From contig JAXMFT010000009.1 of the NCBI GenBank assembly GCA_046347635.1, forward strand, positions 130,537-194,536: a stretch of 64,000 nucleotides of DNA, in the 5' to 3' direction. The notes under the pieces are model-generated. The model was not told the DNA's origin, did no database searches, and saw only the letters and a list, made by a program, of their open reading frames with translations. This DNA comes from JAGVSZ01 sp019137045. Its GTDB lineage: Bacteria; Pseudomonadota; Gammaproteobacteria; Burkholderiales; SG8-39. How positions within the stretch are numbered: position 1 is the first letter of the stretch; every line of letters begins with the position of its first letter. Below are positions 35,782 to 43,272 of the stretch, piece after piece. The position numbers and the translations under genes were made by a program.

Positions 35782-36008
35782 GCTTCCTCCTTGAGTGGAC
35801 ATCACCGCGATGCCGACACCGTGCAGCAAGGTCCGTGCCTCGCGGCCGCGCCCCTGCGCACGCGCGTGCGGTCGCGCGCGCGCGGTGTCGCTCGCGCACG
35901 ACGACGGCCGCCCGACGTTTGCCAACCCGCTGTTTCGGGGGCAGACTGCATGTCGCCCGCGCACGACATGGCCTGACGCGCGCGGGCACGCACCCGATCG
36001 GATCATCG

Positions 36009-36518
36009 ATGCCTCGCACCCTGCCCGGCCTGCGTCCCGGCACGAGCGACGACGCCGCGGAGATCGCGACGCTGTCGCGCGATCTCATCGAGCGCGGGCT
36101 GGGGTGGAGCTGGACCGCCGCGCGCGTCGCGCGCGCGCTGCGCAACCCGGCGGTGGCCACGGTCGTCGCCGCGGCGCCGGCGTGCATCGCGGGCTTCGCC
36201 CTCATGCATCTCGGCGACGAGCACGCCCATCTCAGCCTGCTCGCGGTGCGGCCGGAGTGGCAGCGCGCGGGCGTCGGCCGCCAGCTCCTGACCTGGCTCG
36301 AGGAATCGGCCCTCGTCGCCGGCATAGGGGTCGTGCGGCTCGAACTCCGCGCGGGCAACCGGGCGGCGCACCGCTTCTACGCGCGGCTCGGGTTCGTGGA
36401 GACCGCGCGCGTGCCGGCGTACTACGGCGGCGTCGAGACCGCGGTGCGCATGGCGCGCGACATCCGCCGCGGCGCGCCCGGCCCCGTGCCCGACATCGGG
36501 CGCCTGCTGAGCCGGTGA
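36009..36518 (+). CDS. GNAT family N-acetyltransferase
   Basis: This is a 169-residue GNAT fold with the acetyl-CoA loop RPEWQRAGVGRQLL near residue 80, followed by RLELRAGNRAAHRFYARLGF, which is typical of RimI-like acetyltransferases. The start at 36,009 precedes the conserved fold; upstream sequence in the same frame is low complexity. The target is unknown. It is divergent from the bactofilin gene (227 bp apart; no further gene seen in the gap). Confidence 0.85.
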   Translation: MPRTLPGLRPGTSDDAAEIATLSRDLIERGLGWSWTAARVARALRNPAVATVVAAAPACIAGFALMHLGDEHAHLSLLAVRPEWQRAGVGRQLLTWLEESALVAGIGVVRLELRAGNRAAHRFYARLGFVETARVPAYYGGVETAVRMARDIRRGAPGPVPDIGRLLSR

Positions 36519-36624
36519 ACGCTGCGGCGGCGCGTGTCCGCGCGCCGGTTCCCCTTCACCGCGGGCGGCGCAAGCGTTTACCATCGGGCCGACGCACGAA
36601 CAACTCACCGCAGGCGACAGGACC

Positions 36625-36732
36625 ATGGGCAAAGGCGACCGGCGCACGTTTCGCGGCAAGCTCTTCAACGGCTCGCACGGCAAGACGCGCCGCAGGAAAC
36701 CCAACCGCGGCGCCCAGGGCAAGAAGCGGTAG
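36625..36732 (+). CDS. 30S ribosomal protein bTHX, 35 aa
   Basis: This very small basic protein begins MGKGDRRTFRGKLFNGSHG and ends in an Arg/Lys-rich tail, matching the short bTHX (THX) protein. bTHX sits in a cavity of the 30S head and is annotated in many betaproteobacteria. The N-terminal MGKGD(R/K) start and the GK-x-F-x-G-S-x-G pattern support the call. It lies in the gap between the GNAT gene and the RidA gene. Confidence 0.85.
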   Translation: MGKGDRRTFRGKLFNGSHGKTRRRKPNRGAQGKKR

Positions 36733-36804
36733 GAGCGCGCGCGGGACGCGCGCGGTGAACCCGCTCGCGGCGCGGCCTGCGCCGCCCGGCGTCGGAGCGA
36801 TTCG

Positions 36805-37287
36805 ATGAGCGTCGAGGAGCGGCTGCGCGCGCTGGGGCTCGCCCTGCCCGCGCCGACGCGCGCGCCGCCCGGGGCGAAGCTGCCGTTCGCGTGGGTGCAC
36901 ATCGTCGGCGACCGCGCGCTCGTCTCCGGGCACGGACCGACGAACCCGGACGGCACGCTCGCCTCCCCGCTCGGCAAGGTCGGCGCGACGGTCACGCTCG
37001 AACAGGGCTACGCCGCCGCGCGGCTGACCGCCCTCGCGATGCTCGCGAGCCTCAAGCTCGCCCTCGGCGACCTCGAGCGCGTCGACCGGTGGGTGCGCGC
37101 GTTCGGCATGGTGAACGCCGCGCCCGGCTTCGACCGCGAGCCGGCGGTGATCAACGGCTTCTCCGACCTGATCCTCGCGCTCTGGGGGCCGGAGCGCGGC
37201 CAGCACGCGCGCAGCGCCGTCGGCATGGCCGAGCTCCCGTTCGGGATTCCGGTCGAGATCGAGGCGGAGGTGCTGCTGCGGGGCTGA
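36805..37287 (+). CDS. RidA/YjgF-like family protein
   Basis: This is a 160-residue protein of the longer RidA-like group (YjgF/YER057c/UK114 superfamily). Recognisable parts are WVHIVGDRALVSGHGPTNPDG near residue 30, the helix AARLTALAMLASLKLALGDL near 78, and the C-terminal strand GMAELPFGIPVEIEAEVLLRG. Classical RidA deaminates reactive enamines. This branch lacks a fully typical active-site arginine block, so its activity is uncertain. It starts 72 bp after the bTHX gene and converges on the methyltransferase gene. Confidence 0.85.
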   Translation: MSVEERLRALGLALPAPTRAPPGAKLPFAWVHIVGDRALVSGHGPTNPDGTLASPLGKVGATVTLEQGYAAARLTALAMLASLKLALGDLERVDRWVRAFGMVNAAPGFDREPAVINGFSDLILALWGPERGQHARSAVGMAELPFGIPVEIEAEVLLRG

Positions 37288-37304
37288 GCCGCGCGCCGCG
37301 CCGC

Positions 37305-37853
37305 TCAGCGCGCGGGGACGGTCCAGAGGTGGAGCTCGTGGCGCCGTCCCTCGACCACCATGGTCTCGGTGTGGTCCGGCGGCCAGTCCCCGATGCGGTA
37401 TTCGTGCGAGACCACGCGCGACCCCGGCGCGAGCTCGCGCGCGAGCTTGGGCCGGAGCTTCGCGTTCACGCTCGGGAAGAGGTAGAGCGTGACCACGGTC
37501 GCCGCGCGCAGGTCGGTCGCGAACAGGTCCTCGATGCGGAAGCTCACCCGGTCGGCGACGCCGAGGCGCTCGGCGGCCGCGCGCGCGTCGCGCACCCAGA
37601 CCGGGTTGATCTCGATGCCGACGCCCCGCGCCCCGTAGCGCTGCGCGGCGACGATCGGGATGCGCCCGTCGCCCGACCCGAGGTCGTAGACGACGTCGTC
37701 CTTCCCCACCTGCGCGAGCGCGAGCATGCGCTCGACCACCGGCAGGGGCGTGGGGACGTAGTTGATGTCGGGCGCGCGCTCCTGCGCCGCCGCGCACGCG
37801 GCGCCGAGCGCGAGCACGAGCGCGCAGCGCCTAGAACTCGATCGGGTCGACAT
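37305..37853 (-). CDS. Class I SAM-dependent methyltransferase with N-terminal signal peptide
   Basis: This is a 182-residue protein. The SAM motif DVVYDLGSGDGRIPIVAA is near residue 52, then GVGIEINPVWV and TVVTLYLFPSVN. Before the fold there is a clear Sec-like leader (RRCALVLALGAACAAA) ahead of QERAPDINYVPTP. Exported methyltransferases are odd because SAM is cytoplasmic. The leader may be real, a membrane tether, or a wrong start, but no good internal ATG exists. The first 23 bases overlap the end of priA. The fold resembles protein or lipid methyltransferases; the substrate is unknown. Confidence 0.8.
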   Translation of the reverse strand: MSTRSSSRRCALVLALGAACAAAQERAPDINYVPTPLPVVERMLALAQVGKDDVVYDLGSGDGRIPIVAAQRYGARGVGIEINPVWVRDARAAAERLGVADRVSFRIEDLFATDLRAATVVTLYLFPSVNAKLRPKLARELAPGSRVVSHEYRIGDWPPDHTETMVVEGRRHELHLWTVPAR

Positions 37854-39968
37854 CGAGGTGCCAGCGGACCGGGCCCGTCTTGAGCGCGCGCAGCGCCTCC
37901 ACCCACGCGCGCAGGAACGCGTGCAGCGCCGGCCGCGCGGGCGACTGCACCAGCACCTGCGCGCGCGCCTTGCCGGCGAGCTTGGCGAGGGTCATCGGCA
38001 CCGGATCGTACACGGTCACGCCGTCGTGCCCGGGCGGGGCCTGCGCCGCCGCGCGGGCGAGGTGCGCGAGCGCGTCGCGCATCTCGTCGGCCTCTGCGCG
38101 CAGCACCGCCTCGTGGACCGCGGGCGGGAAGCCCGCGGCGCGGCGCTCCGCGAGCTGCGCCGCCGCGAAGCCGGCGAAGTCGTGGCGCGCGAGGGCCTGG
38201 TAGAGCGGATGCTGGGGATAGCGCGTCTGCACCAGCACTTCCCCCGGCAGGTCGGCGCGCCCGGCCCGGCCGGCGACCTGGTAGAGCTGCGCGAACAGCC
38301 GCTCGGGCGCGCGGTAGTCCGCCGCCACCAGCGCCGCGTCCGCCCCGATCACCCCGACCAGGGTCACGCGCGGGAAATCGTGGCCCTTGGCGAGGATCTG
38401 CGTGCCGAGGAGGATGTCCGCTTCGCCGGCCGCGATCGCGCGCTGCATCGCCTCCCAGCGCCCCTTCGCGCGCGTGGAGTCGCTGTCGATGCGCAGCAGC
38501 CGCGCCTGCGGGAAGCGCGCCTCGAGCGCCTCCGCGAGGCGCTGCGTGCCGCGGCCGAACGGCACCAGGTCCACGTTGCCGCAGGTCGGGCAGTGCCGCG
38601 GGACGGGGGCGGCGTCGCCGCAGTGGTGGCAGCGCAGCCGGCGGTCCGCGGTGTGCAGCACGAGGTGCGCCGCGCACCGCGCGCAGCCCGCGGTCCAGCC
38701 GCACGCGCCGCACACACGAGCACCGGGCATAGCCGGCGGTGAGGAAGACGAGCGCCTGCTCGCCGCGGGCAGGCACGCGGCGATCGCCGCGGCGAGCGCC
38801 GGCGACACGCCCTCGGCGGGTGCCTCGGTGCGCGTGTCGACGAGCCGCACCGGGCGGGGCTGCCCGCGCGTGCGCGCCTTCCGGCAGGTCGAGCTGCCGG
38901 TAGCGGCCGGCGCGCGCGTGCGCGTACGACTCGAGCGACGGGGTTGCCGATCCCAGCACCACCGGCACCGCGGCGGCGTGCGCGCGGTAGACCGCGAGGT
39001 CGCGTGCGGAGTAGCGCACCCCTTCCTGCTGCTTGAAGGAGGCGTCGTGCTCCTCGTCGACCACGACCAGGCCCAGGCGCGCGAACGGCGCGAACACCGC
39101 CAGCCGCGTGCCGAGCACGATGTGCGCCGCGCCCGACTGCGCGGCGAGCCACGTACGCTCGTTCTCCGCCGCGGCGCTGGTGAGGGTCGCGACGCGCGCG
39201 CCAGGAACCGGCGCGCGAACAGCGCCGAGCTGCGGGGTGGAGTTGATCTCCGGCACCAGCAGCGCCTGGCGACCACGCGCGAGCGCCGCCGCGATGCCGT
39301 GCAGGTACCTCGGTCTTGCCGCTTCCAGTACGACGCCGAGCAGCAGGAACGCGGCGTAGCGGTCCAGCGCGCCGGTGATCGCCGCCGACCGCCGCTTCCT
39401 GCGCCGCGGTCAACGGCTCTTCGAGCAGGAGGGCGGGTGCGGCCTCCGCAACGCGCACGGCGCAGCCCCAGCCCGCCTTCAGCAGGGCGCGCAGCGCGGC
39501 GCCGCCATCCAGCGCGCCGGCGGGGACCGGCCCGGCCGCGAGGCGCTCGAGGAGCGCGCGCCGCTTGCGGCTGCGCGCCGGGAGGGTCGCCATCGCGGCG
39601 CGACCGGCCGCCGTGAGCGCAAACGCCGCCGGCGGCAGCTGCAGCGGGCGCGGGCGCCGCAGGCGCGGCGGCAGCGCCGCGTGGATCACCTCGCCGAGTG
39701 GCCGGTGGTAGTAGTCGGCGGCGAAGCGCGCGAGCGCCAGCCAGTCGGGCGCGAGCGGCGGCGCGTCGCGCAGGACCGCGCCCGCGTCGCGCAGCTTGCC
39801 GGCGGGCACGGCGGTCGTGTCGGCGGTCTCGACGACCACGCCGACGACCGCGCGCGCGCCGAACGGCACGATCACCCGGCGGCCGACGTCGAGCGCCGAG
39901 GCACCGTCGCACGCGTAATCGAAGAGGCGCGGCAGCGGAACGTCGAGCGCGACGCGCAGGATGGTCAT
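37831..39968 (-). CDS. priA: Primosomal protein N' (PriA helicase), interrupted by several frameshifts
   Basis: The N-terminal DNA-binding domain (RVALDVPLPRLFDYA) is intact, followed by the winged-helix region. Helicase motifs are then scattered over three frames between about 38,700 and 39,420: TGSGKTEV (Walker A), VPEIN, VVVDEEHDASFKQQEG, GSATPSLESYAHA. The zinc-binding CHHCGDAAPVPRHCPTCG, GTQILAKGHDFPRV and YQVAGRAGRADLPGEVLVQT are again in one frame to the end. PriA restarts stalled replication forks. The full length of about 710 residues is right once indels are allowed for, so sequence error is likelier than a pseudogene. Confidence 0.9.
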
Positions 39969-40305
39969 GACTCGGGCGAGTGCCTCCGCTCCACGCGTTG
40001 CGCGGAGCTAATCGGGATTCGAGAAATGCGACGCTAACTGCCTGTACGGGAAATCGGTTTGACGTTTTTTCACAGTTTCTGTGGATAACGCTGTGAATAA
40101 GGCCGCTGCGCTTTCGTAACGTGCCAGACGCAAAGGGAAAATGCGCTGCGCCCAAAATCGCGCCGGACAGAAAAGATATTTCGTTTCAGTCGCTTGGAAG
40201 ACTCCTCCCTAGGGAGCCGCCGGGAGCGCCAGTATCCATGCGGGGGGCACGGAAGTGTGCATAAGTCAAGTCGCCCGTTGGTGTGCGGCGTCGAGACGCG
40301 CCGCG
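39969..40305. other. priA-hemE intergenic region with four DnaA-box-like sequences
   Basis: No gene is seen in these 337 bp, which are noticeably A/T-richer than the rest. Three sites match TTATNCACA on the minus strand: 40,080-40,088 (TTATCCACA, the strongest E. coli-type box), 40,092-40,100 (TTATTCACA) and 40,256-40,264 (TTATGCACA). A fourth, TTTTTCACA, lies on the plus strand at 40,066-40,074. An A/T-rich tract follows near 40,165-40,190. A CTCCCTAGGGAG palindrome lies at 40,205-40,216. The region also must hold the priA promoter. DnaA-controlled transcription, a DnaA-titration site or an origin are the possible readings. Confidence 0.7.
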
Positions 40306-41382
40306 CTACGCGCCCGGATCCCGGTGATAGCGGGGGCTCGCCGCCCGCACCGTCTCCACCAGCGCGGCGACGTGCTCCGGTGGCGTCTGGGGCACGATGC
40401 CGTGCCCGAGGTTGAACACGTGGCCCGGTCCGCTGCCATAGTCGGCGAGCACCCGCTCGGCCTCGCGGTGAACGACGTCGGGCGCGGCGAGCAGGACGAG
40501 CGGGTCGAGGTTCCCCTGCAGCGCGACGCGGTCGCCGACCCGGCGTCGCGCCGCGGCGAGGCTCACGGTCCAGTCGAGCCCGACCGCGTCGCAGCCGCTC
40601 GCCGCGATCGCCTCCAGCCACGGGCCGCCGCCCTTGGTGAACACGATGCTCGGCACGCGCGTCCCGTCGGGTGCGGGCGCGAGCGACGCGAGGACGCGCC
40701 GCACGTAGGCGAGCGAGAACTCGAGATACGCGTCGTGCGCGAGCGTCCCGCCCCAGGTGTCGAACAGCATCACCGCCTGCGCGCCGGCCGCGACCTGGGC
40801 GTTCAGGTAGTCGGCGACCGCCCTGGCGTTGACCGCGAGCAGCCGGTGCGCGAGATCGGGGCGCGCGTAGAGCAGGCGCTTCACGGTGCGGAAGTCGGCG
40901 CTGCCGCCGCCCTCGACCATGTAGCAGGCGAGCGTGAAGGGGCTGCCCGCGAAGCCGATCAGCGGCACGCGCCCGGCGAGCGCGCGCCGGATCTCGCGCA
41001 CCGCGTCCATCACGTACGCGAGCTCGACGTTCGGGTCCGGCGCGGCGAGCCGCGCGATCGACGCCTCGTCGGCGGTGGTGCGCTCGAAGCGCGGCCCTTC
41101 GCCCTCGGCGAAGCGCAGCCCGAGTCCCATCGCGTCCGGGACCGTCAGGATGTCGGAGAAGAGGATGGCCGCGTCGAGCCGGTAGCGCGCGAGCGGCTGC
41201 AGGGTGACCTCGGTCGCCGCGGCCGGGCTCTTGCAGAGCGCGAGGAAGCTGCCCGCGCGCGCGCGGGTCGCGTTGTACTCGGGCAGGTAGCGCCCGGCCT
41301 GGCGCATGAGCCAGATCGGCGTGTACGGCGTCGGCTCGCGCCGCAGCGCACGCAGGAAGACGTCGTTCTGCAGGCGGGCCAC
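40306..41382 (-). CDS. hemE: Uroporphyrinogen decarboxylase
   Basis: This 358-residue enzyme has the invariant PIWLMRQAGRYLPEY near residue 21 and FSDILTVPDAMGLGL near 75, which holds the catalytic Asp. SPFTLACYMVEGGGS is near 145 and the C-terminal FNLGHGIVPQTPPE near 325. It decarboxylates uroporphyrinogen III to coproporphyrinogen III in haem synthesis. Uroporphyrinogen III is also the branch point to cobalamin, whose late genes are 2 kb away. It follows the EVE-domain gene by 4 bp. Confidence 0.96.
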   Translation of the reverse strand: MARLQNDVFLRALRREPTPYTPIWLMRQAGRYLPEYNATRARAGSFLALCKSPAAATEVTLQPLARYRLDAAILFSDILTVPDAMGLGLRFAEGEGPRFERTTADEASIARLAAPDPNVELAYVMDAVREIRRALAGRVPLIGFAGSPFTLACYMVEGGGSADFRTVKRLLYARPDLAHRLLAVNARAVADYLNAQVAAGAQAVMLFDTWGGTLAHDAYLEFSLAYVRRVLASLAPAPDGTRVPSIVFTKGGGPWLEAIAASGCDAVGLDWTVSLAAARRRVGDRVALQGNLDPLVLLAAPDVVHREAERVLADYGSGPGHVFNLGHGIVPQTPPEHVAALVETVRAASPRYHRDPGA

Positions 41383-41386
41383 GCGC

Positions 41387-41857
41387 TCAGAGCCTCTCCC
41401 GCATGAGCCGCGCGGTGACGAAGCGCCACTCGGCCGCGGTGACGGGCGTGATCGAGAGCCGGCTCCCGCGCTGGAGCACGCCCATCTGCGCGAGCGCCGG
41501 GTGCGCGCGCAGCTCGGCGAGCGGCACGAACCGGGTCTGCCGCACGAGCCGCACGTCGACGCTCACCCAGCGCGGCGCGGCGCGCGTCGCCTTCGGGTCG
41601 TAGTACGCGCCCGCGCGGTCGAACTGCGAATCGTCCGGATACGCCGCGGCCACGATATCCACCACCCCCGCGATGCCCGGCGCGGGGCAGCTCGAATGGT
41701 AGAAGAACGCCCGGTCGCCCACCCGCATCGCGTCGCGCATGTAGTTGCGCGCCTGGTAGTTGCGCACGCCGGTCCAGGCGGTCGTCCGGCCCGGCGCGGC
41801 GGCGAGGTCGCCGACCGAAAACTCGTCAGGCTCGGATTTCATCAGCCAGTGGCGCAT
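41387..41857 (-). CDS. EVE-domain protein
   Basis: This is a 156-residue protein spanning a full EVE domain: the start HWLMKSEPDEFSVGDL, then WTGVRNYQARNYMRD near residue 28 and GDRAFFYHSSCPAPGIAGV near 47. EVE domains resemble PUA folds and are thought to bind modified bases in RNA or DNA. The family is close to human THYN1. It lies 4 bp before hemE, so the two are probably co-transcribed from a promoter downstream of the 6S terminator. Confidence 0.92.
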   Translation of the reverse strand: MRHWLMKSEPDEFSVGDLAAAPGRTTAWTGVRNYQARNYMRDAMRVGDRAFFYHSSCPAPGIAGVVDIVAAAYPDDSQFDRAGAYYDPKATRAAPRWVSVDVRLVRQTRFVPLAELRAHPALAQMGVLQRGSRLSITPVTAAEWRFVTARLMRERL

Positions 41858-41870
41858 CGGGCTCGCGCAG

Positions 41871-41902
41871 AAAAGAAGACGCGGGCCGCAGCCCGCGTCT
41901 TC
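41871..41902 (-). terminator. Rho-independent terminator after 6S RNA
   Basis: A perfect 12-bp stem (GAAGACGCGGGC / GCCCGCGTCTTC) with a 4-base loop lies at 41,875-41,902. Read on the minus strand it is followed by TTTT (41,871-41,874). It ends the zapB-zapA-6S RNA transcript just before the EVE gene. Confidence 0.85.
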
Positions 41903-42119
41903 GTCGTAGGCGCCCCCCGCAGATGCCGTTCGGCCGCTCGACTTGAACCGTTTCGGTTCAAGGTGGTCGCGTTCCGGTCGCCTTCAGGTACGTCCGACGA
42001 GGGGACGCGCACAACGGCGACACATGGGTCCGCGTCCGGGAGTACGCATTGGTTCAAGCGATCGCTTGGCCGTCACGCACACCGCAGGGGACATTGACCG
42101 GTACCGGGATCTCCCGGAC
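41903..42119 (-). ncRNA. ssrS: 6S RNA (approximate ends)
   Basis: Read on the minus strand, this region contains the hallmark 3' arm CACCTTGAACCGAAACGGTT-CAAG followed by CGGCATCTGCGGGG. It also has a 5' ATGTCCCCTGCGG and the central CCCCTCGTCGGACGTACCTGAAGG. Each resembles the matching part of E. coli 6S RNA. Its place just downstream of zapA is the conserved one. 6S RNA folds like an open promoter and sequesters sigma-70 RNA polymerase in stationary phase. The ends are estimated from the terminator and the homology; the 5' end may be off by some 15 bases. Confidence 0.85.
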
Positions 42120-42161
42120 GGCGCGCGCCCATTTTCGCAATCGCGCGCCGGAAACGGGCTG

Positions 42162-42500
42162 CTACAGCAGCTTCTCCTGCGGCGCGAGCGCCTGCTCGAG
42201 CGCGGCCTGCATCGAGGCCATTCTACGCTTGAGCTCGGTCATGTCAAAACCGTTCGCGCCCGGCTGCGGCGCGTTCGCGCGCGCGCGCTCCTCCAGCAGC
42301 TCGTGCGCGATGTTGAGCGCGGCCATCACCGCGATGCGCTCGGCGTTGCCGACGCGCCCGCCCGACTTGATCTCGCCCATCTTGCGGTCGAGATAGGCCA
42401 CCGCCTCGAGCAGCGACTCGCGCTCCTCCTCCTGGCAGCTCACCTTGTACGTGCGGCCCATGATCGCGATGTCGAGGGCCTTCGCCGTGCTCGCGCTCAT
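42162..42500 (-). CDS. zapA: Cell division protein ZapA
   Basis: The 112 residues match ZapA: the start strand LDIAIMGRTYKVSC, helix ESLLEAVAYLDRKMGEIKS, GNAERIAVMAALNIAHELL, then a C-terminal coiled coil. ZapA bundles FtsZ filaments at the Z-ring. Its ATG overlaps the preceding small coiled-coil gene by 4 bp, and the 6S RNA follows. Confidence 0.94.
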   Translation of the reverse strand: MSASTAKALDIAIMGRTYKVSCQEEERESLLEAVAYLDRKMGEIKSGGRVGNAERIAVMAALNIAHELLEERARANAPQPGANGFDMTELKRRMASMQAALEQALAPQEKLL

Positions 42501-42688
42501 TCGGGAATCTGCCTCAGTAGTCCCTCGAGGCGCTCTCTGGCGCCGTTGACTTTGTCGGTGAGCCGCCTGTTGTCGCTCTCGAGCCGGGCGAGCCGCTGGC
42601 GCAGATCCGTGTTCTCGGCCCGCAGCCGCTGGCAGAGCTCCACCGCCTGCCGGATGCGCTCCTCGAGCGCCGAGAGTTCTGCCTCCAT
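42497..42688 (-). CDS. ZapB-like small coiled-coil protein (TIGR02449-type)
   Basis: The 63 residues form one continuous coiled coil (LSALEERIRQAVELCQRL, RAENTDLRQRLARLESDN) and are paired with zapA. Such proteins are annotated as TIGR02449 or ZapB-like Z-ring factors. The start at 42,688 is chosen because the upstream alternative is a TTG inside the promoter. No ribosome site precedes the ATG, and the -10 box ends only 6 bases before it, so the message may be leaderless. Confidence 0.82.
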   Translation of the reverse strand: MEAELSALEERIRQAVELCQRLRAENTDLRQRLARLESDNRRLTDKVNGARERLEGLLRQIPE

Positions 42689-42694
42689 CGGCGC

Positions 42695-42724
42695 ACTATA
42701 GTTGTGAAAATTGAGTCCAGTCAA
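42695..42724 (-). promoter_or_regulatory. Sigma-70 promoter of the zapB-like gene/zapA/6S RNA
   Basis: On the minus strand TTGACT (42,724-42,719) and TATAGT (42,700-42,695) are separated by 18 bases. This is a near-consensus promoter in an otherwise GC-rich setting. The expected transcription start falls on or within a base or two of the ATG at 42,688. Confidence 0.72.
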
Positions 42725-42941
42725 GGAGTAAGGCGGCGTTCTAAATGTATTTTCGTGATGCCCGACACACCCGGTCCCGCGCCGACCGGAGGGCGCGACG
42801 ATAACCGATTTCGCCGCCGGGAACCGCAGCGCGCCGTGCGGCGCGCCGCCGCCCGGCCTGTCGGGGCGACGTCACCCGCCCGAGGCGACGCACATCAAAA
42901 ACCGGCGGCGCGCGCAGACAGTAGAATCGGCTCGCTCGTTC

Positions 42942-43160
42942 GTGGTGCCCGCTCGCGCAGTCCGCGCCGGCGGGTGAAACGGGAAACAGGTGCGGTCGCC
43001 CCGCTGGACGCAAGGACGGCCAATGCCTGTGCTGCCCCCGCAACGGTAAGCAAGCCTTAGCTCGCGTCACCCCGCCACTGTGGCCGCCGGCCATGGGAAG
43101 GCGACGCGAAGGAGCGCGCCCTGCGCGCCCCGGCTTGCGAGCCCGGAGACCGGCCGCGAA
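42942..43160 (+). promoter_or_regulatory. Cobalamin riboswitch upstream of btuB
   Basis: The conserved blocks occur in order: GGTGCC, GGGTGAAACGGGAAACAGGTG, GCTGCCCCCGCAACGGTAA, CCACTGTGG, ATGGGAAGG and the B12 box AGCCCGGAGACCGGCC. It lies in the leader of btuB, 113 bases before the ATG. Adenosylcobalamin binding normally shuts off translation or transcription of the receptor. The expression platform in 43,160-43,272 is GC-rich and contains a short ORF-like stretch but no clear U-tract, so translational control is likelier. A TAGAAT box at 42,922-42,927 is a candidate -10. Confidence 0.93.
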
Positions 43161-43272
43161 CGATCCGTCCGGCACGCCACGGGCGGCGGCGATCGCATCG
43201 CCCCGTCGTGCGCGCCGGGTTTGCCAACGCGAGGCCGGCCTGCGGGGACGCAAGCCGGCGGGGGATCGATCC

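Noticed and set aside
35782..36008. Possible gene or RNA in the gap between the bactofilin and GNAT genes
   Set aside because: Only GC-rich alternating sequence and out-of-frame translations were seen; nothing beyond promoter sequence can be supported.
37831..39968. priA as a decayed pseudogene
   Set aside because: Both ends and all motifs are conserved, the breaks are single-base type and clustered, and argS nearby shows the same pattern; sequence error is the better explanation.
40205..40216. CTCCCTAGGGAG palindrome as the hemE terminator
   Set aside because: It has no loop and no following T-tract on the minus strand; a terminator is not supported.
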